This document shows positions 1 to 9,681 of a stretch of 64,000 bases of DNA, in pieces. The stretch comes from Sabethes cyaneus (taxonomy: Eukaryota; Arthropoda; Insecta; Diptera; Culicidae). The DNA lies in the NCBI RefSeq assembly GCF_943734655.1, contig NC_071355.1:18984268-19048267 (forward strand). Reading direction: 5' to 3'. Under the pieces are notes generated by a model. That model saw only the letters and a list, made by a program, of their open reading frames with translations. It did not search any database and was not told the DNA's origin. The position numbers and the translations under genes are program-made. The first letter of the stretch is position 1, and each line of letters opens with the position of its first letter.

Positions 1-11
1 TAAAACTTTAT

Positions 12-635
12 TTGAAATTAAATTCGAATTGGAATTATACCGTGGTAATCGACGAGGATAAGTTAGAGGCAGTCGACAAGTTCTTATACCTTGGCTCACT
101 GGCAACAGAGAACAACAATACCAGCCGTAAGATTAAAAGGTGTATTATCAGCGGAAATCGGGCGTACTGCGGACTCCACAAACACTTGCGGTCGACCAAT
201 CTGAGCCCCCGTACAAGTGCAAACCGGTTGTTCTCTACGGCCACGAAACGTGGACACTGCTAGAAGAGGACCTACGAGCACTCGGTGTTTTCGACGGGTG
301 CTATGAACCGTCTTTGGCGGCGTGCAAGAGAACGGTGAATGGAGGAGAAGAATGAACCGTAAGCACGCGCGTCTCTACGACGAACCCAGTATTCAGAAAG
401 TGATTGAAACTGGACGGATACGTTGGGCAGGACAAGTTGCTAGAATGCCGGACAACTATCCTCCAAAAATGGTTTTCGCATCGAATTCGCATCGAACAAC
501 ACGAAGAGGGGCACAGCGAGTGACGTGGCAAGATCAGGTGAGGCGAGAACTGGAGACCAGCTGCCATGGACCGAAATACATAGAGACTATACTATACGCA
601 GGCCTTGTCTTAAGACGGGAGGCCAATTAAGTAAG
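12..635 (+). mobile_element. Non-LTR retrotransposon 3' fragment (family X)
   Basis: Three overlapping frames spell the C-terminal third of a non-LTR reverse transcriptase ORF: a FLYLGSLATENN block, then VLYGHETWTLLEEDLRALGVF, then GEWRRRMN and RIRWAGQVARMPDN. Frameshifts near 240 and 330 break it. The coding end is followed by ggccaattaagtaagta, a short TAAG-type tail. The same family (called X here) recurs at 14.5, 16.1, 31.8, 33.6, 36.8, 56-57 and 60.6-62.7 kb. It is a dead 5'-truncated copy. The clade is not assigned. Confidence 0.8.
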
Positions 636-640
636 TAGCT

Positions 641-720
641 AATTGGAATTGGATTTAAAATTGAAATTTGATCTAAAATTGTATATTGTCGTTTTTTTGG
701 TCCTTTTTTCGGGTTTTCCA
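641..720. repeat. AT-rich then T-rich low-complexity tract
   Basis: Degenerate aaattgaaatt-like units run into a tract of T runs interrupted by cc and cgg. The same order (aattgga units, then pyrimidine-rich DNA) recurs at about 3450-3775, so this looks like a decayed compound minisatellite. Confidence 0.5.
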
Positions 721-741
721 GCTGGTCGCCTAATAGCGTAT

Positions 742-2304
742 AGGGCTGTCTAGCATCACCGTCAAAACACCATAGTCAGCGACGAAAACCAAAGTACTGC
801 TGTCTCCATCAACGACAAAAAACCGACTGACTATTTCTGGAGAAAAATAGTCACCTTCTATCAAAGCAGTGACGAAAAATATTTTGACCGTATATTCTCT
901 TGATAAGTCGGTTAGTCGGCCGTCAATGATCAAAACCTGCATAATTTAGTCAACGTCGCTCGTAGTATGGTTAATGACTAAGAAAAATAATTTATTGTCA
1001 GACAACTTTTTGCCTGCGATTTAATTTAGTAAAGGTGCATATTTTTAGTATGGGGTGATAACCCTAGCAATATATACTTTTTTGAAATGCGGTTGACAAC
1101 TACAAGTCGAAAATCGATGTTTGACGCCATTTTGAAATCCAAGATGGCGGACTATTGATTAGCATTTTGCATGAAAACCCTTGCAATATTTACTTTTTTG
1201 GAATGCGGTTGACAGCTAGAAGTCGAAAATCAATGTTTGACGCCATTTTGAAATCCAAGATGGCGGACTATTGATTAGTATTTTGCATGAAAACCCTTGC
1301 AATATATACTTTTTGTAATGCGATTGACGGCTAGGAGTCGAAAATCGATGTTTGACGCCATTTTGAAATCCAAGATGGCGGACTATTGATTAGCATTTTG
1401 CATGAAAACCCTTGCAATATATACTTTTTTGGAATGCGGTTGACGGCTAGAAGTCGAAAATCGATGCTAGACGCTGTTTTTAAATTCAAGATGGCGGACT
1501 ATTGATTAGCATTTTGCATAAAAACGCGGATTCTTAACAAGTATATAATATGTCGCCATCTTGGATTTCAAAATGGCGTCAAACATTGATTTTCGACTTC
1601 TTGCCGTCACTCCCGTTCTAAAAAAGCGTATATTGCAAGGATTTTTATGCAAAATGCTAATCATTAGTCCGCCATCTTGGATTTCAAAATGGCGTCAAAC
1701 ATCGATTTTCGATTTCTAGCCGTCAACCGCATTCTAAAAAAGTAGATATTGCAAGGGTTTTCATGCAAAATGCTAATCAATAGTCCGCCATCTTGGATTT
1801 CAAAATGGCATCTAATGTTGATTGTTTAACTCAGACAATTTTCCCATTCCAAAAATGTCATTACTGTATAGGATTTCATGCAAAATTACCAAAATAACTT
1901 AAATTGTAAACCGCCATCTTGCATATCAAAACGGCGTCAAACTTCCAATTTCGAACAAATGGTAAAATGGCATTAAACAATCCATCCATCCATCCATCTA
2001 ATAGCATCCCCGGTTCCAAAACATCAAATTAGGAACATTTTTACGTCTTCCAAATAAATAATCGGGCTTTTTTTGTCACTGACAAAGACGCATGGAAACG
2101 ACTATTTTTACTGCGCGACTATTTATTTTTGGTTATAGTCAAACGTCACCTACCCTGGATGCGTCCTGATTTTATTCTAATAGATTATAGTCAGTGATTT
2201 TTTGTCACTGACAAAAAACGCTTGGGACTGACTATTTTGCAGGCTGACTTTTTGTTTTTGGTTTTCGTTTAGCGTCAGTGACAAAACTGACCGTTACCAG
2301 CCCT
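742..2304. mobile_element. Large fold-back element with inverted arrays of ~116-bp units
   Basis: Four direct copies of a ~116-bp unit are phased on aagatggcgg at 1141, 1257, 1372 and 1488. Four inverted copies follow, phased on cgccatctt near 1553, 1670, 1785 and 1911, so the two halves form a long palindrome centred near 1530-1545. Outside the arrays, both flanks carry diverged gtcagtgacaaa/gtcagcgacgaaa motifs in opposite orientation. The outer ends both read agggctg (742 on +, 2297-2304 on -). No coding capacity is seen. A non-autonomous fold-back transposon is the best guess; the exact ends and target duplication are not resolved. Confidence 0.6.
1981..1999. repeat. (CATC)n microsatellite
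   Basis: Short run of catc units inside the right flank of the fold-back element. Confidence 0.8.
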
Positions 2305-3440
2305 GGTATAAACTCTATGCCGGGCCCTTTTGTGTTGTCAGCATCAGAGCTTCAGGGAGACCCCAAACACCAGTTCTGCCCGACAAGACAGGCAATGTCG
2401 ATTACTAAAACAGGTAGAGCCCTAAGCATACCCGACATGCCTATGCCCACAGGCGTAACCGTTCCGGTCTTGCGCGGATTCTTCGAAATGTCTCTGATAT
2501 CTCTCTGTCAATGGTCGGAATGTCATATTTTAATACTTGAGTTGATGACGACGATGATGTGCAAAAATTATAGAGGTAAATGTGCTTTACCCTAGATATT
2601 TTGTACTACTTGAGTTGTAAAACGTCGAATGGTGAAGAAGTGAAGATCCCGTCAGTCCCGCTTAACACCGGTTGTCCTTAACCGCACACCCACCATCCAT
2701 TTGCCAACACAAACAACCCCAAATGAACCAATAGGAAGACAAATCACAGACCATCAGCAGTTATCAACTTATCAGAGCTTGAGCCATGGAACAAGTTTCA
2801 TATTTCATCCCCTGGCATTTATGCACTGTCCCTAGATAGGTCTGCAAAGTAAATTGAGGGCATGACGACCTGGGCGTTCGCGGTAATCGACAGAAGCTAT
2901 AAGCCATAGAGTCGTCCCCGCCTCTCAACCCTCAAGACCAAGCTAGTGCGCAGTATTTATAACGGGAATCCGTTACCAAACCCAGAAAAAACCGACCTCT
3001 AGAAATATTGTGAATTAAAAGTGATATAGTATAAGAATTGACTTAATGTTCGCATCTGCTACCTTAGCACCTCTATCATTGCACGTAATCATTGTAGAAT
3101 GCTACTTCGGCATCTAAGCCGGGTCTGGTATCCCGCTTACATCCCCTTACTAACCTTGAGCCACCGGCCAACCCAATCAATCCGACATATTTCGGAGATA
3201 TTTCTGATAGCTGTGATAAGTACGGATGAGCCAGAGAAACATTCATCTATTAATTATCAGAGATCCCCGTACTGATTAAACGGAATAAAAGCGTTTTTTG
3301 AGCAACGCAACGATCACATTTGGTAAATTTTTACACCAAGTCCCACTAGAAATGACAAAAGTATTTTGACCCACACTCAGAAGGAAATGAGACCGCTGTT
3401 CATTTACTGATTAGTTAAAAAGCCCTACACCACGACAAGG
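2305..3440. other. Non-coding stretch, nothing recognised
   Basis: No frame with recognisable protein motifs, no RNA gene and no clear repeat structure. A 105-codon + frame at 2278-2595 has no family signature and begins inside the fold-back element end, so it is not annotated. Confidence 0.5.
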
Positions 3441-3449
3441 TTCAGTTTT

Positions 3450-3775
3450 ATCGTATGGACCTAAAATTTAACCTAATATTGGAATTAGGATTAAAATCGG
3501 ACAAACAATTGAACCTGAAATTCCTGTTTTGTTTTGACTTATTTCACTCATTTTCTTTTATTTTCGTTTTCCGTTTCCTTTTTCCCTTTTTTCTTGTTTC
3601 TAGTATTCGTCTGTTTGTAACTCTTTTATCTCCTTTCCTTCTCGTTTTCCGTTCCGTTTTTCTGTTCTTTCTATTACGTTTATTTCGTTTTTTGATACCT
3701 TTTCCCTTTCATTCCCGGGCTTCCTATATTCCGTTTTGTCGTCTTTTTCTCTCTATTTTTTTGTTGAAATGGAAG
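3450..3775. repeat. Compound AT-rich / pyrimidine-rich minisatellite
   Basis: aattgga/ttaaaat units (3450-3530) run into a strongly strand-asymmetric tract of T and C (3530-3775) with recurring ttttccgtt and ttttctgt-like words. An apparent 116-codon + frame here (Phe/Leu/Ser-rich) is a composition artefact. Related blocks lie at 4796-5240 and 5390-5560. Confidence 0.7.
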
Positions 3776-3973
3776 AATGGTTTGGTGAGCAGAATGATGA
3801 ACTGAATGAAACTGCGAAAATTTCGATGTGAAGCCAAAAATATGTTGGGTAGTTTAGTGGTAAGTGGGGCTCCAACCCACAATTTCTCGGTTTGTACCCG
3901 AGTGCTTTAAGAATTAACCTATTACCACAATCATGTATTACTTAGTCCCAAATCTAATATTGTCCCTCGAAAA

Positions 3974-4800
3974 TAGAAGTGTAACGTATGAATGAAAGAT
4001 TTCAAATGTTTATAACTCGATACTACTGAACGAAACATAACTGTTAATATGTCGTTGAAAAGATAAAATGTCCAACACTTTTATAGTAACTTACTTATAA
4101 TAATCTTTTATACGCTTAATAGTGAAAATGTATGTTAAAACAAGGTCAAACTTGGTCAGACTAGCACTTCTTATTTGCGCTGAACTTGCTTTGGCTTTAA
4201 TGTTATTTGTAACTAATGGCCCTTTTAAGGGCCATTTACAAATTAAATGTAGGTTAAATAAAATTTTTCGTAATCTGCACATTGCAAATTAACTTTCTTG
4301 TAAAAATGTTTAGTTTATCGTACCTGCAACGCTAAATATATGCTACTTTTGTGGCGTTCCCTTCAAACTACTAAGCTACAACACTGTAAAATTCCCTAAA
4401 ACAACTTTTGCTGTTGCTGATACATCAAAGAGTTATGTTCAGCTGAAAGAAAATTCAATTTTATCTTCAATTATTACTTGCTGGTAAAGGCCACCAAGGT
4501 TGATTGATGGATGACATTCACATTTATCTTGAAACATTTACTAGGAGTGCGAATGTCATGATACTTATTTCGGTTTCCGTAGCTCATCTGCTCACTGTTT
4601 TAATAAGCCAAGCTGGAAGCGATAGATACTTATGAACATACACATGCCAGAAATGCAGTCTGCTTTAGTCCTTGCTCTAATGATCTGACGTAAAGAAATA
4701 CTTCATCGAGTAAAACATGTTATCAATACAATACAATATAATGTTAACATAGGCCTACGTCACCCTTTCGTTCAACCCTTAGGGCTGTATAACTTGTAGT
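3974..4800. repeat. Interspersed repeat, inverted relative of 27094-28378
   Basis: The left end (3974 to about 4160; words cgaaaatagaagtgtaac, tactgaacgaaacataac, atagtgaaaatgtatgt) is the reverse complement of 28180-28376. The right end (about 4755-4800; cctacgtcac, cccttagggctgtata) is the reverse complement of 27094-27145. The interiors differ in length and content. Sharing both ends suggests two copies of one non-autonomous element with different internal sequence. No protein is encoded. Confidence 0.6.
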
Positions 4801-5560
4801 TTTTCTTCTTTTTTCATATTATATCCCAACTTTTTCCTTTTATGTCCCGTTTGACCTCTTCTTCCCGTTTTCTCTATCAATTCTTTTTTCTCTCGCTAAT
4901 TTTTTTTTTTATTTCTCTTGTTTTCGATTTCGTATTCCCTTTCTTGTCTCGTTTTTCCTCTTTTTCACTCTCCTTGTGTCTTTTTCTGTCCCGTTTTGCC
5001 CGTTTCCTAAACCCTGATTTAGCTCTGTCCCGTTTGTCGTCTTTTTTCTTCTAGTTTTTGTCATTTTCTGTTCGATTTTCGACTTTTTTCTTTTATTCTT
5101 TACCAGTTTTCGTTTTTTTACTTTTTAACTCTTTTTCTCATCTGTTCCGTTCTTCCTCTTATTATGTCTGGCTTTTCCCCTTGTTCCGTCGCGTGCTGCG
5201 TTTCTTTTCAATTTTATCCTTTCTGTCTTCCGTTTTTGTTTTTTCTCGCCCAGTTAGCTTCGGGGTACGATGCTGGCCGCAGTCAGTTCTATCGCTGCGC
5301 TAGCACCGTAATTGTCCTGTACTCCTGTACCGGCTGCAAAGTCTGTCGATAACCGATGGTCAAGTTCTTAAGAACGTTTATATTCGCTTTGGTTTTAGTT
5401 TTCTCTCCATTTTTTTCTTTTTCTGTCCCGTTTCCCCTCGTTTTCTGTTTTCGTTTCTCTATTTTCTAATTTTTCCATTTCTTTTCCTCCTTTTCTATCC
5501 CGTTTTTTTCCTTTTCTGTCCAATTCATCATTATTTTCTTGATCTTGAAAGTTCACGAAT
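4796..5560. repeat. Pyrimidine-rich minisatellite with embedded SINE piece
   Basis: Almost purely T/C on the + strand, with a recurring tttctgtcccgttt-like word. It is interrupted at about 5250-5385 by non-repetitive sequence resembling the SINE at 15390-15605 (aattgtcctgtactcct, aagtctgtcgata, ggtcaagttct). Apparent Phe/Ser/Leu-rich frames here are compositional. Confidence 0.65.
5250..5385 (+). mobile_element. SINE 3' fragment
   Basis: Matches the body of the tRNA-derived SINE at 15390-15605 over about 90 bases, with indels. The tRNA-like head is missing. Confidence 0.45.
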
Positions 5561-6204
5561 TTAGTAAAACAATATTAAAATTGAAAAACAAAACAGTTAC
5601 GATCATTTCAGTTAACTCTTCGGTGCTAAAAATGAGGTAGACCCTAAAAAGATTAAGCGAAATTCTTAGATAAATCTGCCTTCTAAACGTGTTTTAAAGA
5701 ACATCAAATCAGCAAGCCAGCTCATGAAAATTTTGTCAACAAATTAGATGTGTTTTACATGAAGTGAGTCATTTCACAGTGCTGTTTTGTCTAGCCATCA
5801 TGATTTAATTCAGTGTGCAATATAATAATCATACAATAAATAGTGCGAATGTGGAGCGGCGGATGCGCAGTGAAGGTGCTTTTTCTAAAAATATTCCTTG
5901 CGATCTCAGAGAAAGCAGAAGGCGCTTAAGGGCGAGCGGAAAACACCCCCAATGAATGATTAGCTTACCACTCTGTAAGTGATATTTCGTCGCTCTGTTT
6001 GCGGCTACTTCGGACTGCCAGACCGAAGGACAACGATTGCCAAATAGCGCGCGCGCAGCTTCTGCGAGCACATGCGCCAATTACAGCTTCAAAACTACTA
6101 CTAAGATATTTTTTTCGAAGAAATTACCGTCCAAGATGGTTATGAATTTTGTTTTTCTTTGGTGTCAGTAATCAGTTTTGTTTTCGTTAACCTACGAAGA
6201 AGCA
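5561..6204. other. Intergenic, presumed 5' flank of the LRR gene
   Basis: No convincing coding or RNA feature. A polypyrimidine tract ending in AG (about 6145-6168) precedes the LRR reading frame and could be a splice acceptor, so the 5' UTR may be spliced. A promoter cannot be placed. Confidence 0.4.
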
Positions 6205-7302
6205 ATGAATTGTGGCGTGCTACATTGGAGTTATCGGGATTTTCGGCTAATGCCTGAAGAACTGCGAGCATGCGGAAAGCAAGTGCTAGAAGTTTATCTA
6301 AAGGAAAATTTTATTCCCTCAATTCCGCAATGGTTTTTCGAAGAAATGATTCATCTCCGGTTCATTAGTTTGGCGGGAAATCTCCTGGCGGAAATCCCCG
6401 AGCAAATAGCGTTGTTGGTTAATTTGGAATCGCTAGATCTTTCGCAAAATGCCATCACAATGCTTCCAAATTCCTTGGGGTGCTTGCGTAATCTAACCAC
6501 TTTGAAGATAAATGAAAACAAGTTGACATGTTTGCCACAAGGTAATTCTTTTGGTATGGGTGAAAAAGACACTAACAGGAATTTTTCCAGCGGTTGGAAA
6601 ATTGTCCAGTCTAGAAATTTTAGATGCATCCAACAACTGTCTAGTGGAAATCCCGACGGAACTGGCGCTATGTAGCAACCTAAAAGAAATTACTCTGAAT
6701 GACAATCACCACCTTATTCGGATACCTACTAAAGTTTTCACGATGCCACAACTGGTGTTTCTGTCCGCTGAAAGGTGTAATCTGCTGTCACTACCATTTA
6801 TAGTGAACAGTTTCTCGCTAGAATCTGTTAAAGTGTTTAAAAACCATTCGTTGACACACTATCCATTAGTGTTGGAAAAATTTATGCAACCTAATTATGA
6901 CGCACTTAACACCGTAGAACAGAAAAGGTTAGCCCCATATACTTGATATAAGTTGATTTTCTACAATGTTAACATTTCGTTTTTTTTCAACTTCAGAACT
7001 AGCAATAGTTCCAGTTACCGACGAGTTTACTGTGATTCCCTGTTGCGCCACCTAATATTCCCAGCCGAGCTGACGACGATTCTGGATCGTCGAAAATCCG
7101 GCCAAATGCCCAGCTCTCTGTTGGAAATATGTCTCCGGAGTTGCCACGGCCATACGAAAATAAACACCAACGTGCATCTGTTGGAGCACTTCCTGCCGCT
7201 GGGTTTGTGGCTACGGCTGCAGCATGGTCCGGTAGCGAACTGCGGCAGTTTACCTTGCGGAAAAACGATCTTTTCCGGGTGCGTGCTAGGATTGGTGAAA
7301 AG
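6205..7302 (+). CDS. Leucine-rich repeat protein, LRRC58-like (3' exon not found)
   Basis: Three exons are visible: 6205-6541, 6591-6927 and 6997-7302, joined by introns of 49 and 69 nt with GT/AG ends and a continuous frame (326 codons plus 2 nt). The ATG at 6205 is the first in-frame ATG; upstream codons lead only to TTG. Six LRRs are readable, for example LESLDLSQNAITMLP and LEILDASNNCLVEIP. They are followed by a region like the LRRC58 C-terminal segment: PSSLLEICLRS, then a Cys-containing stretch (NCGSLPCGKTIFSGC). A donor follows at 7303 (gtacgt). LRRC58-type proteins normally continue for a further exon, which I could not find before retroelement sequence starts near 7490. Read-through would stop at 7385-7387. 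Role unknown; LRRs suggest protein binding. Confidence 0.75.
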
Positions 7303-7493
7303 GTACGTTTACATTTCATTTTTAACATTTGAAACAAAGGTGTTGATAGTATCCAAACAGAAAGGGACAATGCGGAAGATTAGGTAAGGAAGGGTCTTTG
7401 AAGCAAGGCTTAAGAAGTTTTGTACCGTTTCTCTTTACCAGGAGTTTCTCCAGGAAGGCTCCAATACTTATCGGCAAAGGACATAATCCGATG

Positions 7494-7999
7494 TTAAATT
7501 AACCTCTCATACAGCTCGGAGAGGGCAGAGAGCAAGCTGATTGGACAATATCTCTTGGAAACAGAGGGGTTCTTCCCCGGTTTGAAAATCAGGATGACTT
7601 CTAAACTAAAGTTAAACTCCCAACGGTAACAGAAGTAAGCTCGACTTTCAGCTTGAATGCGGTTGAATTTCGTTACTCGTATTATTGTCGGCGGTGGCCA
7701 GAGATCCCAAATATATGAACTCATCAACCACTTCCAGTTCATTCCCGTCAATAATCATTGTCCGTGACTGGACGTTCATATCCCCGATGACGATCTTGAA
7801 GTCCCGTCGTGAGCAGCTGTCGTACGTTGCCCTCCAGCTGCGCATAGAACGCTTCCTTCTCGTCGTTGGGGCTAATTTCGAGTGGACAATGCATGTTTAT
7901 GATGGTGTAGTTGAAAAAACGGCCTTTTATTCTCAACACGCACATCCTTTCATTGATCGCTTTCCAGTCCATTACGCGAGCCTTCATTTTGTCCAACAC
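7494..7999 (-). pseudogene. Chimeric non-LTR retrotransposon debris
   Basis: Three minus-strand pieces abut. 7999 to about 7770 gives an endonuclease stretch (WKAINERMCVLRI, then FKIVIGDMN). Near 7770 it runs directly into the family X block NELEVVDEFIYLGSLATADN, so the intervening RT domain is deleted. 7625-7494 gives ILIFKPGKNPS then PISLLSALSELYERLI, the RT start of a jockey/I-like element. All are dead fragments just beyond the last visible LRR exon. Confidence 0.7.
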
Positions 8000-8342
8000 T
8001 ACGAAGCCCGTTCCCAGCTCGTTGGTCGCTACACCGCTCTGGAAGAATTGAAGGAAGAAGGCGAAACCGCCGCTACCAATGATGATATCCGATCGCTTGT
8101 ACGCCGCCCTAGTGCTGCCAGGATGAATACTAGGATGCCGCTGAAAAACAGTGCTGGCCAGTTTTACGGACTAGCCGTACAGAACAGTTTAAGCGATGGA
8201 CTAAGCATTTTGAACAACTCTCGAGTTTTAAATATCGAAAACCAACAAAACTGACAACGGCTGGCGCCAACAGTTCGTCGCATTAATCGCATCAACTCGG
8301 AAGCGCCATCGCTGGATGAAATTAAAGTAGCCATCAAGTGTA

Positions 8343-8530
8343 CACACTTAAAAAAAAGTACCGAGTTCGGTAAATTATCGTAAATTTTACCGAACTCTGA
8401 GCAGCAGAACGTTCGGTAAAAAATTTTTATGATGCCAAACATTACTAATGATCCGTAAACGTCGATTGGCGCCATCGAATTTTACCGAACGTTCGGCTGC
8501 TTAGAGTTCGGTAAAAAAAATTTAAGTGTG
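8343..8530. mobile_element. 188-bp MITE with TA target duplication
   Basis: Ends cacacttaaa and tttaagtgtg are inverted repeats, and internal palindromic accgaactc/gagttcggta arms extend them. TA is duplicated at 8341-8342 and 8531-8532. Removing the element plus one TA restores the RTE frame between IK and the following residues, which fixes the ends. The TA duplication fits a Tc1/mariner-type non-autonomous element. Confidence 0.8.
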
Positions 8531-9450
8531 TATGCAATCCAAGAAAGCGCCAGAGATAGATTGCATTCCAGCCGAGATGCTCAATGTTAATCCATCTTTA
8601 TCAGCACAGTTGATGCATCAGCTGTAGCAGCATATGGGGAACCGCAACTTTTCCGGTGGACTGAATACAAAGCACATTGGTAAAAGTCCCTAAAAAGGAA
8701 AACCCAACTGAATGCGGTAACGGGTGTGGCATCACGTTGTTCTGTATTACTCTGTAAGGTAATCCTCAGCGGCATCCAATCAACGTTACTCTCCGGCTGC
8801 AGCAAGATGGATTCCATGCTGGTCGATCATGTGTAGACCATACAACAACGCTCCGCCTTATATCGAAGCAGGACAATGAATTCCAGGACTCTCATCTACT
8901 TGTGCTCGTTGACTTTGAAAAAGCATTTGACCGACTCAACCACGAAAACATTTGCGGCGCACTTAGAGGCGCGTAGAGGAGTTCCAGGAGCTAGTCCATC
9001 TCTTCGAGACTCAGTACGAAACGTTTTCGTGCAAACTGGCGTGTAATGGTTACTGCTGGTGTGGGATAAGGCTGCACATTATTACTGCTTCGTTATGGAT
9101 GAGTAGCCAAATGATCTAAATGACATTGTCCTGCTCGCACACCGCCGAAACGATATGCAGATCCAGTTAGATCACTTATCTTGGTAGCCAGACAACGCCC
9201 GATAGTGGTACCAAAACTGATATAGCCACACGAAGCAGGAAGGCCAGGCGTGTCTTTGCAAGCCTGCAAAACATCTGGCGCTCAAACTAGCTCACTCCAC
9301 ATACTAAAACTCGAACATTTTTCATACCCATACGGGACAACTAGATTTCAACGAAGAACTCCGCCGTCAATGTCTTCAACGGGCAATAGCAACAGAAATT
9401 AGATACTATAGGTGGTAAGGGCACCCAACAGAAGAGGATAGGTGGAAGTA

Positions 9451-9463
9451 GAGCGAACGAGAT
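9451..9463. repeat. Target-site duplication, left copy (13 bp)
   Basis: gagcgaacgagat, repeated exactly at 14269-14281. It is followed by a T run (9464-9470), the poly(A) tail of the minus-oriented R1-like element. Confidence 0.85.
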
Positions 9464-9681
9464 TTTTTTTAACGAGTAGGGAAATCTGCTATCAGACACC
9501 TGAGAAGACAACTCAGGGAGTGGGTTTGGTATCCCGACCCCCCTACTGGGGCGTGAGGATCCAGACCCACTAAAACCCTACTCGAGTCTCCAGCCTCAAT
9601 CCCCCCTGGAACCACCTTATCGGTATTACTTCAGGGAGGGGCTTTTGTGCTTAACGCACACTCTTAGATACCAGTAATTAT

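Larger units (their letters stand above)
8000..9463 (+). mobile_element. RTE-like retrotransposon, left part (interrupted)
   Basis: Degenerate + frames match the RTE-like copy at 36330-34290: SAARMNTRMPLKNSAGQF, INSEAPSLDEIKVAIK, KAPEIDCIPAEML, and NHENI followed by a broken RT core. Stops and frameshifts are frequent. A MITE (8343-8530) sits inside the SLDE/IKSM region. The element is cut at 9463 by the R1-like insertion and resumes at 14269. Confidence 0.75.

Noticed and set aside
1040..1975. CRISPR-like regular repeats
   Set aside because: Units are ~116 bp, contiguous and inverted about an axis, with no spacers; the genome is eukaryotic.
3455..3805. 116-codon + frame rich in Phe, Leu and Ser
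   Set aside because: Entirely a product of the pyrimidine-rich minisatellite; no family motif.
3850..3899. tRNA-like A box (tagtttagtgg) and B-box-like ggtttgtaccc
   Set aside because: The B box is poor and no cloverleaf stems are evident; possibly a decayed SINE head, not strong enough to annotate.
4842..5352. Several short + frames rich in Phe/Ser/Leu
   Set aside because: Low-complexity composition artefacts.
5829..6080. 83-codon minus frame upstream of the LRR gene
   Set aside because: No motif, and it overlaps the presumed 5' flank of the LRR gene.
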